A DNA stretch of 64,000 nt from Mesostigma viride (lineage: Eukaryota > Streptophyta > Mesostigmatophyceae > Mesostigmatales > Mesostigmataceae), in contig RPFO01000123.1 in assembly GCA_009746045.1 (NCBI GenBank), forward strand, positions 1,017,410 through 1,081,409. The letters are read 5' to 3'. Both the position numbers and the translations under genes were made by a program. Below are positions 52,314 to 64,000 of the stretch, in pieces. The notes under the pieces are model-generated. The model searched no databases. It saw only the letters and a program-made list of their open reading frames with translations, and was not told the origin of the DNA. Every line of letters starts with the position of its first letter. Positions within the stretch are counted from its first letter, which is position 1.

Positions 52314-55300
52314 GCTTACCCACCTCTCGGTATTTGTAAATCTGCACGCTGTCGTGGGCGTCGGCGATTGCGATGGTGGTGGCCGTGCAAGAGGTGGAGC
52401 ACGAAATGGACACCACCAGTGTGCGCGTGCGCGCCACGCCACACTTCTTGAGGCGGCCGCTGGCGCTCGACACCGCCAGGCAGTAAACCTGCACAGGGGG
52501 GAAGAGACGAGGTAACATGCCAGAGGCCGAGTCATCATCACGGCAGCTTAGCGGCCAGGTAAACAGCATGGCACCGCAGGGTACCCGCCAGGTGCGCATG
52601 ATGGCGGGGAAAAGAGAGCTGTTCCATACGCAACCAGCAACACAAGCAGGGGCTCAGGGATCCGCCTGGTTTCATGGCCACATGCCAAGTTGTTCTGTCT
52701 AGATATGATGTCGCGGTTGCTGCGCATCTATAAATAGCACCCAAAGCCTCGCGAGTGTCCAGGCAAGGATCTACACAGCTCGTGGCTGTTGCGTTGGAAG
52801 ATGGGTGGCTGTGGCTCTGTAGCTGCTGTCGTTTGTGTAGATTGTGGTGAGGACCAGCAAAAACTGCACCCAAACCGCCAACTACAAGTAAACACTAACC
52901 ATCTCACACCATGCATGCCTCATCCACTTCACCCACCAAACCAACACTAACCACATATTCCTCGAACACAGCAACAGCGGTTCACCCACCTGAGAGCCAT
53001 AAAGCGTACTTTCCTACCGTCGCACAAGCATCCCTGCAGCACCTACTCCCCCCCTTGGCACGCGTCGGCCCTGGGCTATCCCTTGGCACGCGTCGGCACA
53101 AGGCTATCCACGCACCTTCCTCCCCGAGGACACGAGCAGGTAGCGCGCGAGGTAGGCGCGCACACACAGCACGGCACCAGCCATCATCTCCGATGCATGC
53201 ACCAGCTCCAGGCGCCAGGTCCAACAGGCGTCTGCCTCCATGCCGCGCTGGCTGCCGTCACCCCAGGCCGTTGGGAGGCAGGGGTCCGCCACACCTGCCC
53301 CCCCCTGGCTGTTGCCAGCGCTGCCCTCCCCATCGCCACGCGTGCACTCGGTGGCCGACGTCCACATGCAGCTACCTGTACGCCCTTCTCCCCCTGTGCC
53401 CATCTCCACGTCCCCTGCTGGGTGCTCGCGCGTGGCATCCCGGGCCCCTTTGCCTCGGTCCGCACCCGCCCCTTCCGCCCCATCTCTACCGCCACCAACG
53501 CCACCAACGCCACCAACGCCACCAACGCCACCAACGCCACCAACGCCACCAGCACCGGCAAGGGGTTGCGAACGCAAGTCCTGCGGCTGTAGCCCCGCAC
53601 GCACGCGCACAAGCCGCAGAATCAGCAGCCGGCCGCCCTTGCGCGCCCCCCCCCGGTACCCCGTGCCCACCACCACGTAGGTGACAGGCGCAGTGCCTGG
53701 CGCGGCGCGGTGGGAAGCGGCGGTGTGACCTGGTTGCCAGTTGGCACGACTGGGGGGTGGCGGGTGGGACGCGGCCAGGGATGGCGGCGGCTGTATCGGG
53801 CAGGGGGGTGTCCAGGAGCTCAGGGAGCACGCCACCTCGTCCGGCCCCAGCGCCATGCGGCAGAGCTCCACACCCGAGAGGGGGTCGATGCACCGGACGT
53901 CAGACGATGATGATGAGGAGGATGATGATGACCATGGTAATGATGATGATGCGGATAATGAGGAAGTAGCAGGCCCAGGGGCTGCGGCAGTGGACGCGGC
54001 CAGGATGGCAGAAGCTGTTGTGGGGCCTTCGCGGGCTCGGGGTCTAGTGTGGGCACTGCTGCTTTCGTCACCTCGGGTGGCATCCGTCACACACAGCACC
54101 AGCAACTTGCCGGACGGCGGGTGGTGCAGGATGCGGCGCGGCGTGGCACCAAGTGGCAGCTTCTGCATGCTGATGCGTGCGTACGGACGCAGCTGGACCT
54201 GCAGCGCCGCAAACACAGGCATGAAGTGTTGCTGTGTTACTAACGGCAGCAATTACGTGTGGTATGATAGATGGTAGCGGGACAGCAATAACTATACAAC
54301 GACATCCATATCCCTGTGCAATATGTGCCACAAGGTATCACTAGATAGACCGACACGATAGGAAATTAGATAGGGTATCACTACAGGCGGCTATATAGGA
54401 TATTGGCACAGCGAAGCCATCAGCCGAGACTATGCGGCAGGCAGGACGCCCTGGGCACCCAGATGCCTCCCATCCATGTGGGAACAAAGACCCAGGCATC
54501 CTGAGCCCTATCCCATACCCGGCGCATCTGCTTTGGCTCCTCAGCTACTTGGCGTACTCAGTGCCCTTGCTCATGACCGCCTAAGGGCAAGGCCAGCAAC
54601 CAAGGCCAGGGGTGCAGTGAGGCTCACGACATGGCCACGAAACATTAAGACAGCGGTGGGGGGAGTGAAAGGCTAGCCCAGAACCGCCCCAAACCTGTAC
54701 AGGATGGGGCACGGCGGTTTGTACTGCCAAGGAGCCGCAATCAGACTCCGTCTGCGACACCTGTGACAGCGATCTCACCCCTCGCTCCCCCCCAAACCCG
54801 CAGAAAAAAAAAAGTACGAGTCGCCCCCTGGTTCTCAAGGCGGGCAGCACCATAGGCTTGCGCCGCAGGTGCGGCCGCCCCAGGTCACCCACGCACGATC
54901 CTGAGAGCATCGTGACGTCATTCCTGGAGCCAATGATGGTTCTCGTCATGACCGCCGAGTGATGGCTTGAGTCGAGACACCCGTGTGATGGCTTGAGTCA
55001 CCCCTGGCGTGAGACACCCCTGGTGTCATGACCACGCGAGACAACACGAAAACGTGCCAGCGCGGGTACTTGCACGCGTACAAGGCACCCCTTGCCTGAG
55101 CCCTCAAGCACAAGTCACCACTTGCCTGAGCCCTCAAGCACAAGTCACCACTTGCCTGCGCCCTCAAGCAGGAGCCACCACTTGCCTGCGCCCTCAAGCA
55201 GGAGCCACCACTTGCCTGCGCCCTCAAGCAGGAGCCACCACTTGCCTGTGTCCTACATCAGTCCACCGAGGGAAGTATCCCAAGCATCCACAATAGAAGA

Positions 55301-58300
55301 ACACCTGTTTGCCATACATGCACGGCACAAACATGAATATGGACTCAAGGAAATACATACTCAAGGAGAAGCTCACCACCTGCAGGCCACCTTGGCATAT
55401 ACATACGAGGGGTTCTACCCCCAGAGATGCTCACCAAGTGCAGGCGCTGGTCCGCAATAAAGAGGAGACCCGAGGGGCAGGCGGCGGTAGCCACACCGGT
55501 CGCGTGCGTGGTCTGCTGGCATGTGACACCGGGGCAGACCATCCTCCAGCTACGCCCGCTCGCGTCCACCAGCCAGGGACGATCGCTCAATGCCAGCAGA
55601 CGCACCGCCTTCCTCTGCGCGGCCACAGGGGTGGAGCCAGGACCACCCTGGGGGCCTGACCGCGCGCCCGACACCAACACCCGGCTGCTGCCATCCGCAG
55701 GATCCGTGGCTGACCCTGAGCAGTCTCCGTTGCTATTTACAGCGTCGGGGGCATTGGATTCGACACTCACGAGGCTCACTGGGGAGACGCCGATGCGCCG
55801 CGACGACACGTGGCGCCACGTCCATGCGGCTGACAGTGACGCGTCCCCTCCCGCCTCGCTCTCTCCCTCGTTGAAGCCCTCATCATCGCGTTCAACACCT
55901 GCCATCGCGGCAGGCGGTAGAGACCCAGCAGGCGCCATGGACCGTGTCTCCGCGGCGGTTCCCTCCCCTCCCATTCCCTTGCCTGCTACTTCTTCCCCGT
56001 GCTCCCGAACTACGGACGACTTGCCAGGCTGCCCACCCAGTGATGGCTTGCCGCGCTCCATACCTACCGACGGCTCGGAAGCATCCACCCACGCGCTTCT
56101 GAGACTTGGCAGGCGAGGCGCGGCGCCTGCGCGGGGCGCCCGTGGGGAGCCTACCCCATGACATGGGGGGGGATGCCGCTGGTTGCTGCTGTCCAACCCC
56201 TCGGCATCACTCTCCGCCCCATGCGCTGGCGTGGTGAAGCCGTGGCCTCGTGGCGGCTGGAGCTGGAACCGGACGAGAGAGCCGTTGCGCATGCCCACGT
56301 CCACAAAGAGCGCGCCGCACTCCCACCTGCCCCGCACGCTCTCAGGTACCAGGTCACCCCCTGCAAACCCTGCCAAAGGGGAGCCCCTCCCATGCCCGTC
56401 ACTGTCACTGGCGGGGCATGGCTCGCTCCCTCCTGGCTGCTCACCCGTGGGATGCATCAAAGAGGCAGTCCCTCCGCCCTCACCAGGATCACCCCCACGG
56501 GGGAGGGCTGCGCCCTGCGTGCCGCGCCTGCCCAGCAGGGCATCCACAAGCAGGGTGGAGGAGACCTCCTGCAGTTCTTTGCCAGGGGCCAGCGACAGTG
56601 CCACCACTGAGGGGCGGTACGTCCCCACCAGCGCCAACGGGGCTGCATCGGCCGCACTGGGTGATGAATCCAGCGACGTGGGGGGGGGTGGGGGGACATC
56701 CACCAGAAGGGGTGACTCTGCCTCCATTCTGGCCATCCCTTTACCACGAGCACAGGCATCTGTCAGCAAGACATCACCAGGGACTCCGCTGCCACCCACC
56801 AATGGAGAGTCATCCTCCGCCTCGTTTCTCTCCCCCTCGTCGGTCCCCTGCCAGCTGTCGAGTATGCACAAGCACGATATCTCCACCGGCCACACGCAGC
56901 ACCGCAGCTCCACTAGGCGAGGGGCTGCGGGGATGGCTGCCAGCGCCGGCGGCGACAGCGCGTCCATGGCGGCGGCATACCCCCGCTGATGTGCCGCGGT
57001 GGTTGGTGCGACTGGGCCCGTCTCCAGCCCCAGCAGGATGACCATGCGCGAGGGGTGTGCCAGCGCCAGTATAACTCGTCCCTGGCCCACCGCCGCCACG
57101 CTAATCTTGACACTGTTGCCGTCACCAGACGGGTAGGGGGACCAATCAGAGCACATGGCCGCTCTATCGCAACTCGCATGCCCCTCATCATCGCTGGCGA
57201 TGTCTCCCACGAGACCACAACTGGCAGCAACAGAGCCCTGCTCTTGTCCCCACGCGCACACGCGCACGACCCCCTCGCACACCTGCGCGACGACTCCATC
57301 GGCCACGCGCCCCACCGCCAGCGTGGATCGATCCGATAGCAGCCCACTAGCGTCCGTCACATCCGCAAACGTGCCCCCGCCGCCCTCCACCGCCAGCACG
57401 CGCGTCTCGTGCACAAACGACATGACCACGCGCGAGTGGTAACGGTCGCCAGCATTCAACCGCAGCGCCCATATGCCGGCCACGCCGGGGTAGCTCGCCG
57501 AGGTCACCATCAGAGGGTCCACGCCCAGGCCGTGCGAGACCACACGCACGCTGCCCTGCGCGCCCGTGCCGGCGGCAGCAAACATCTGCGGCTGGTTCTC
57601 GCCCAACACGTCCGCCAGCTCAAAGTCCTGCACGGGCGCCAGGCATGGCAGCTCTGCCACAAACTTCCACCCGACGTCACGCTCGACCCCGCCCCCGCCG
57701 ACCTGGCCCCCATCCGCCAACATGCCACGTGGCACATGCTGCATATCTGATGCCCCCCTTCCCAGGGAGACAGCCATGGGCGACGCAGGTGCCTGAATTA
57801 CAACGCCGTCCCCATGCTCGATCATCGCAAGCGCGTAGCGGTCAGGCATCCACAGCAGTGCGTTGCAGGGGGAGCAAAGATAGACCGGGTGGGAGAGGGA
57901 CATGCGGAGCCTCATGCTGTCCTCCGCCCCGTTGATGCCACCACCTGCCACATGGCCAGACAAAAGGCCCCTACTGCGGGAATCCGAGGCTGCAAGGGGC
58001 GCACCGCCGGCACAATCGGTAGCTGCCAGCCGCAACACGTGGAGAGAGCCCGAGTCCAGGCAGAGCAGGAGGCGCCGGCTGGGACGTGACCTGGGCCGGT
58101 GTTCACGGGCACTTGCAGCCGCCCCCTGCTGTGCCATTCTCCCTTCATCCTCCCTAACACCCTCAGCATGGAAGGCACCGCCGCCATCCCTGCCACCAAC
58201 TGCCGTGGTGCCATCTGCATCTGGCTCCCAACTCCACGCCGTCACCATGGTGTCGCCCGTGCCAGCTGTCCATGCGATGGCCCCCGCGGCACCCCCCTGC

Positions 58301-61300
58301 CCCTCCCCCCCCGTCCCCCCACCGGTGCGCTCTTCCCCCCTCACCAGTGGCCGCGTGCTGGAGATGGCTGCCACCATCATGTCCAGCTCGGCGCGCTCCC
58401 TGGCAGATATTGGAGACACCCTGGACCCGACACCCTGTGCGCCGCCGTCCCCGCCACACGCGCTGCTGCCCTCGTCCAACCGCGACTGCAGCCGCCGCCG
58501 CAACGTCTCTTGGTCCACGGGTCCAAAGGGGCTGGGTGCGGCGCCCGTTGGCTGTACGCCCGTGCCATGAGCAGATCCTTCCCCGCCACCTGTCACGCTG
58601 CTGGCCAGCACGGTGGGGGCCACGGACCGGGTGGACAGGGTAGCTGCGGATGCGAGGCTTGTGCCCCCCAGCAGACCCAGCAGGCCCCGACCTTCTCCCT
58701 GAGAGCGTGGGGGTGGTGGTGGCAGGGCCGCTCGATGGCCCTCAAGTGGTGCATGCTTCCACCCCATCGACGACGTGGCTTGGGGACCACTGCCCACCCC
58801 ATCCCGTGGGTGGGCCTCTTCTCCCCTTGAGGAGGCACGTCGGTCACTGGTAGCCCCTGTTACAGTGCTAGGGGCAGCCCCCGCGACCCCATCCGACCAC
58901 GCACCCACACCCACACCCTGCCCTTGGCCGCCCCCCTGTGGCCCTCTTGATGATGCTTGTACCCGCAACCCTGCTGCCATGTCGGCCGGTACCATGCCCT
59001 CGTCCACCGCCATGCCGCCAACTGGCACGCTGTGAGAGGGCTCCGCGCAACCAACTCCCTGCCGTAGCCTGTCCAGGGCAACATCCGTGCAGGACCCAGT
59101 GACCCCTTCGTTGCCCCCCTCCTCCCAACCCTCCAAGGTGGACCGCCCCGCCCCCACGCTGTTGCTGGAGGGCAAGGGCACACGGTCGACCTCCACCAGG
59201 TGGGCGGGGGGGGGCAACACGCCGGCCTCGGACGTGCCCATGCGACCAGGGGCCCCGCCCAGAACCCCCTGGGACCCTGCACCCACGCCCTGCTGCAGCT
59301 GCAGGAGCACGAGCAGCCCCTGGCACACCACCAGCAGCAGGCAGGGTGGCGCGCCCGCGCAGTCCCCGTCGACAGACTTGTGCTGGTGCCGGCATGGCAG
59401 CGCGCCTGCCGGCACCTCGATCACCTGCGTGGCCAGCGGCAGATCCCCTGCCCCGATGCCAAACACCGGCCCCAGGGGCCCCCTGGGGCAGCCTGGGAAG
59501 TAGCGGCACAGGGGCGATATCTGTGGCGGCTCGGCCCCTGGGCTTGTATGGGCGTCCGCAGCCAGGGGGCAGTGGAGGATGAGCACCTCGTTGGCTGGTG
59601 AGCGCCGACTGGTGGACCAAGGTGCGTGCGTGTGTGTGTGTGTGTTGGATCGATTGAGGTGGCAGAAAGGGGTGGCAGCAAAGGGCAGGGCAGTGAGGGA
59701 GTGCAGGAGGATGCGTGACACTTGACATAGGGAGGACTTTAACTATACGCGTGAAGACTTGAGCTGATAAGCGTGAGGACTACGGATATGGGCGAGAAGC
59801 CTCCAGGATTAAGATAATAAGCCTGAGGACTACATAAGCAAGTGTGAACATCACCTGCTGTGGTTGGACACGTGAAGCATGCGTGTGAAAAGAGTATCAT
59901 GGTAGGTTGTTCCAAACCGGTGCCCACCCCGTGTTGTGTTGTCCCCCACAAGATGGCGGCGTGCTCCAAACCGGTGCCCACCCCGTGTTGTCCCCCACAA
60001 GATACTGGCCAGCCTGAGTTTTTGACCAGATGGATTCATGAACGGATGGATTCATGAACGCAGGAGCCTTTAGCACACAGTTGCTTTGGGCACAAACCAG
60101 GGCAAACCCCCGGGATGAATTAATAAACACGTAGACTGCGTCACGTGAGCATAAAGCCTAGGGATACAACCTTCATCGCTCGTGTCATCATCACATCGGA
60201 TCACTAGTGCCTTCATCGCTCGTGTCATCATCAGTAATGTCGCTACTTAGATCCCGTGACTTGGTCATCCATGGACTCATGAGTGAAAGCACCGTGAGCG
60301 GGAGAAGCTGTGTGTTCGATACGAGACAAGGAATGGGCCGGGTGAGCATGCACGTGTACAGCACACACGGACAGCGACACAGATGAAAGTGACATTGAGT
60401 TGCAGACGATAGCCACCAAAACCACCAAAACCACCACGGCATCGCGACAAGTATCACAATGGCGCGGTCCCATGCGAGCGACCACACTTGCACGCAGGCA
60501 CGGCGACAAGTGTGCAAGGGCTGGCAGATGGCACTCACACGTTCACCAGCACCGCCAGGAGCACAAACGCGGGCGACACGCCAGCAGCCACTCCATGGTA
60601 TGCCGACGTGGCCATGGGCAGGGGCAGGGAGGAAGGACCCGCGGCTGCGGTGGCATCATTAGCAACCGGCAACGATAGCCCATAGGAAGGGGAGCCCCCC
60701 ACAAAGCACAGGCTCCAAATCGTGCCCAGTGCGGGGCTCAGGACAGGGCCATGCAGGTGGCGCCGGACGGGGGGAGGCGCATTAGCTGGAACAGAAGGGG
60801 CCGGGGGCTCAGGGGGGTACGTCATCGCCTGTGGGAAGGTGGTATGAGGGGGGAGGGGAGGGGAGGAAGGGAACAGGAGGGGGGAAGGTGTGTGTGAACA
60901 GCACAGTCAAGATAAAGCAGAAGCTAGGGCGCCCTCCCTCCTTGTTGTGTCTTGGGATGAACGTTCCTTTGATGGTACCCCCGTGGCAAAGTCACGTGCT
61001 TTTCACTCATTCATGGTCAACACAACAGCGCAGTCACCAAGGAGACTTACAGCCACTGGTTGCAAGCGGGAAGGACCCACCTACGCAGTAAAGAGATGGG
61101 ATGGGCGACGGAGCCCATGCAGGAGCGCATGCAGGATGCAGGCTGGGGCATGTGACACGAATCAGGGCGCACGCGAGCTCGGCCCACACACACGGCTGCA
61201 ACAAGTAGTCAACCGTATGCTGGCCACAGGAACCCTTGCCGGTGCTCCAACACAAACCGTGATGCAATTTCTATACACGCACCGGGGCCCTTGTGTGCCA

Positions 61301-63391
61301 TGGGAGCATGTTTTGGACTGCAAGGCGGCCCTCAACGCCAGGGGCGCGTGGCCACGTGATGGCAAGGGGTACCAAAGATTCCAACATGGACGCCTCTACC
61401 GAGAACACCAACCAACCGGTATGCCCGCACGCACGCACCGGTCCCGTGAGGTCGAGCACCCCTTTGGCGGGGGGATGACGGGAGGCGCCGGCGACGCCTG
61501 CGGTGTTTAAGGGGAGCACCGCGAGCAGGTCTTGGCGCGCGGCAACTGCCACCGCACGGCACCTGCGGGTAAGGATTATACACACAAAAGGCAAGCTCAA
61601 AGGAAGCATTAGTTTCCTATAGATGAAAAGAAATTGTCCGCACGAAAAGAACGGGGGAGCTTTGGACCGATCAGATGGGAGAAGGAGAGCTGTACAGCCA
61701 TGAGACCGTGTTGATGCTGACAAGACATCGATCCATGTGAGATTTGTCCCACTGTCCAAGATGCATGCCAACTGAAATCACCGCGGGGCCTGTAACGGCG
61801 CCGTAACGGATGCCAGGGCAGGGTTGCCACCGTAGCTGCTCACGATTGGGTGGCCCCAGCGACTTAAAGGGGGCAGCTCTTGCATCAGCATGACCGCCAT
61901 GTTTTAAACCGTGACGCGTGCCCAAGTGCACCCCAGACACTGCTGCTCCCTCGCGCGAAAAAAAATGCGCAATGCGACTATCGTGGGTGATGACAAAAAC
62001 TATGACAAAGGCACCGTTGGTGCACCGTTGGTCCCCAATGCCACATCCCCACTTTGGTGCGGATGGACCCAGCAGTTAGCACCGCATATGTTAGAGAGCC
62101 ACCTACTGCTCGCCGCTGCCACCTGCCTGCCCGTGCCCCATGACATGACAGCGGTGGGCACACCGGTTCTGCACGGCTGATATTCCTGTGTGACCTGGTT
62201 TGACCCACGACCGCTCACACAAGGTACATGCAGCATTACATATACCGTCCCGCTGGTTTTCGATCTAGCGGATGAACAGGACATTACTGTGCTGTGCGCA
62301 GCACGGTATTGTGAAACTGTCCGTCGCCAACACCAAGGCTAGCCAGTGAGTGATACAAAGGGGGAGCTAACTACGTCCACCCCCAGCCAACAGCCCCCAC
62401 CTACCGTGCCTCCACCGCCAGCAACGCGCCCAGGTCTGCGAGACCGAACCCGGCGCTGTCCAGCGGGACGTGTGCGACCGCTGTGAACCTGCCCAGGGAA
62501 CAAGGGCATGCCGCGCGACGGGGACAATCGCTGTAGGATCATGTTGAGCATAACGACAAACACGACAGGTCCTTCATACTCACCGGGCATAAACGTTTGC
62601 GCTGCCAAGCAGTATCAAATAGCAGATGATGCTGACATCCGGGGAAACAGGTGTGTATGTCTATCAGGGAAGCATGTCCATCGGGACGTGGTGTGTGTCT
62701 ATCAGGGGAGTACATCCACAGGGTAGTATCAACAGGCACACATGTCTGTCGCCACCGACTCAAAAACCAGGCAGGCTGAAGCGTAACACGGGTAGCGCTC
62801 CAGGCTCAATGCGTTCCGATTCTCCATCCTCCACCATCCATTCGCGCGACTCCCATCCACCCCATGGCTTGCTGGGCCCCGGGACACCCAGGGTTGCCCT
62901 CACCATGGCCACATAAAAGTCAAAGACTCAGACTTTCCCCTGCCAGCTCTAGGAAAAAGGATCTGAAAAAGGATGGCAGACAGGGGTATAGGGTGCACTG
63001 CATCACTTCCCCCTGCTACCATGATGCTCACACTCGGCACTGCTCTTCAGTAATACCCGTGCACAGGTAGGTTCTGCCAGTGAGCATACTTGCTTTGGCA
63101 TTTTGCTGAGCCGGCTAACATTCAAATTACGCCAGAACCTTCCCGGTATCTGATCTCAATTGATGGCCTATGCCTCTTTAACCAAGACAGGTGGCACCAT
63201 GCCTGCCCTCCCAGCATTACACACGGCTAAAGTTACCTCCCACCCCCCACCCCCGCTGGACCAACTTGTGTGAATGCGATGGGAAGTGCGAGATATGGCG
63301 TGGCTCGTGGAACCTACCGGTGCAGCTGGACGCTGAAGCGCAGGAAGGAGAGCTGTCCCGAGTTGGATAAGGCGACCAGCAGGTCGCGCCC
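48472..63391 (-). CDS. CPSF-A/DDB1/SF3B3-superfamily protein, 5' end missing
   Basis: Twelve exons join in frame with GT-AG introns: 63391-63318, 62488-62405, 61562-61439, 60828-60539, 59608-55435, 54198-53116, 52488-52324, 51592-51424, 51002-50917, 50080-49887, 49408-49300, 48729-48472; about 2269 aa to the TAG. The family consists of triple beta-propeller scaffolds in splicing (SF3B3), 3'-end processing (CPSF160) and ubiquitin ligases (DDB1). Diagnostic parts: GRDLLVALSNSGQLSFLRF and ALLAVEARCRAVAVAA (first propeller); LLALSDRPWLVD (55.6 kb); SSGRKVYCLAVSSASGRLKK; VAGVDRFGSFFYLLGEE; ERNLEEGGSLYMGE; and the C-terminal VLDGDMLAQFLELSEPQQRQ helix of CPSF_A. It seems closest to the plant SF3B3-like CPSF-A group. 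Exon 5 (1391 codons) carries long Gly/Ser/Ala-rich insertions, so the protein is much larger than the usual 1100-1500 aa. The first exon(s) were not found in 63392-64000. Confidence 0.85.
53489..53550 (-). repeat. Coding 9-bp repeat (Gly-Gly-Val)n
   Basis: Six to seven tandem GCCACCAAC units (plus strand) within exon 6 of the CPSF-A gene encode Gly-Val-Gly repeats on the minus strand. It is in frame, so unit number can change without breaking the protein. Confidence 0.8.
55091..55245. repeat. 30-bp minisatellite in CPSF-A gene intron 5
   Basis: Five tandem units of CTTGCCTGMGCCCTCAAGCA plus ten further bases, in two sequence types (two, then three copies). There are no spacers between units, so it is not a CRISPR-like array. 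Confidence 0.85.
59930..60005. repeat. Short tandem duplication in CPSF-A gene intron 4
   Basis: TCCAAACCGGTGCCCACCCC followed by GTGTTG and TCCCCCACAAGAT occurs twice back to back, the first copy with an extra TGTTG. Confidence 0.7.
60167..60235. repeat. Direct repeat in CPSF-A gene intron 4
   Basis: CTTCATCGCTCGTGTCATCA occurs at about 60171 and 60211. Confidence 0.7.
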
Positions 63392-64000
63392 CTGCAGGGA
63401 CATCACAGAGAGACAAAGGAAAGCATTCCTTAGGGAACATAGGCACAAGCACAGGCACATACGGGGAGACAGACGCACTCAAACACAAGCACTTACTTGC
63501 ACACACACATGCACGCACAATGTCACAGACACGCACAGGCAGATATACAAAAGCGACCGTGCGTACACACATACACACGGAGAAATCGAAAACTCAGCAC
63601 GCTTGCTTCCGGCAAGGCATCCAGGAAATCCAACCGCCCCAGTGACGATCCGGAGCAGTGCCACCCTTGTCAACCAGCATCCATAACCGCCAATCGCCGT
63701 CAACCAGCAACCAAAGCAGCACGCGACAAGCATCCCCACCTCCCACTTTGCGCACTTTTCTATTCATGAAATGGGAAATGCATAGCATCCAGTTCGCTCA
63801 TCCAAGGCATGAGTCCTCACAGCCCTGCCATGGGAGGCAACCTGCGCGTGGTGTCCCAGTGACGCCTCAGACCGCGGCACGTGCCCCATATATCTGAGGG
63901 CCCTTGAAAACTACAACCGTCTGTAAACGCTAACCTAGCTGGACATGCGCAAAACTTCATCCTTGTACTATATTTATGATGAGCAAAAGAACTAGGGTGA
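63392..64000. other. 5' side of the CPSF-A gene, no exon identified
   Basis: The exon at 63391 opens in phase 0 after a CTGCAG acceptor, so an upstream coding exon must exist. No minus-strand frame here resembles the family N-terminus. The stretch is probably intron, with the first exon outside the window. Confidence 0.45.

Noticed and set aside
52911-54277. Plus-strand frames of 140-260 codons
   Set aside because: Antisense shadows of CPSF-A gene exon 6, which has family motifs and splice sites on the minus strand.
55091-55245. Regular 30-bp repeats suggesting a CRISPR-like array
   Set aside because: Units are directly abutting without spacers and lie in a eukaryotic intron; this is a minisatellite.

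Overview
This is a eukaryotic nuclear window, most likely from a green alga or close relative. The evidence is spliced genes with GT-AG introns, a 2-isopropylmalate synthase with an apparent plastid transit peptide, a plant-type L1 LINE with a zf-RVT domain, short TTTAGGG/CCCTAAA telomere-type tracts, and TGTAA motifs (the usual chlorophyte poly(A) signal) just after one stop codon. The species assignment is inference. There are no operons, CRISPR arrays or convincing RNA genes.

Three host genes could be assembled exon by exon. (1) leuA, minus strand, 12348 to 4230, nine exons and about 642 aa: a complete 2-isopropylmalate synthase whose introns hold kilobase-scale simple repeats. (2) A plus-strand gene, 17225 to 22916, five exons and about 548 aa, with a coiled coil followed by armadillo-like helices; its function is not recognised. 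(3) A very large minus-strand gene, 63391 to 48472, twelve exons and about 2269 aa with the N-terminus not seen: a CPSF-A/DDB1/SF3B3-superfamily beta-propeller protein carrying long low-complexity insertions. A small PHD-finger ORF lies at 38520-38798.

The rest is a transposon landfill. 1-4200 holds fragments of LINE ORF1 and ORF2, AT-centred foldback repeats and a 454-bp inverted-repeat element. 12.7-17.1 kb holds a hairpin and a long endonuclease-less LINE ORF between the divergent leuA and armadillo genes. 23.9-29.4 kb holds a decayed minus-strand LINE, a 400-bp LINE 3' end with a clear target-site duplication, and a recurrent unnamed repeat with small ORFs. 29370-35944 is a piggyBac element with TTAA duplications whose transposase ORF is split by a 3236-bp CACTA-type element (31659-34894). 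Removing the CACTA element and one 2-bp duplication rejoins the ORF in frame, and the unoccupied piggyBac target survives in a related repeat near position 856. 36-48 kb holds more ORF1-type copies, about 2.2 kb of three abutting tetranucleotide arrays (42355-44566) and a ~180-bp tandem repeat.

The metabolic and RNA-processing genes share no obvious pathway. What stands out is how closely ordinary genes are interleaved with nested mobile DNA, and that the nesting order can be read directly from duplications and empty sites.
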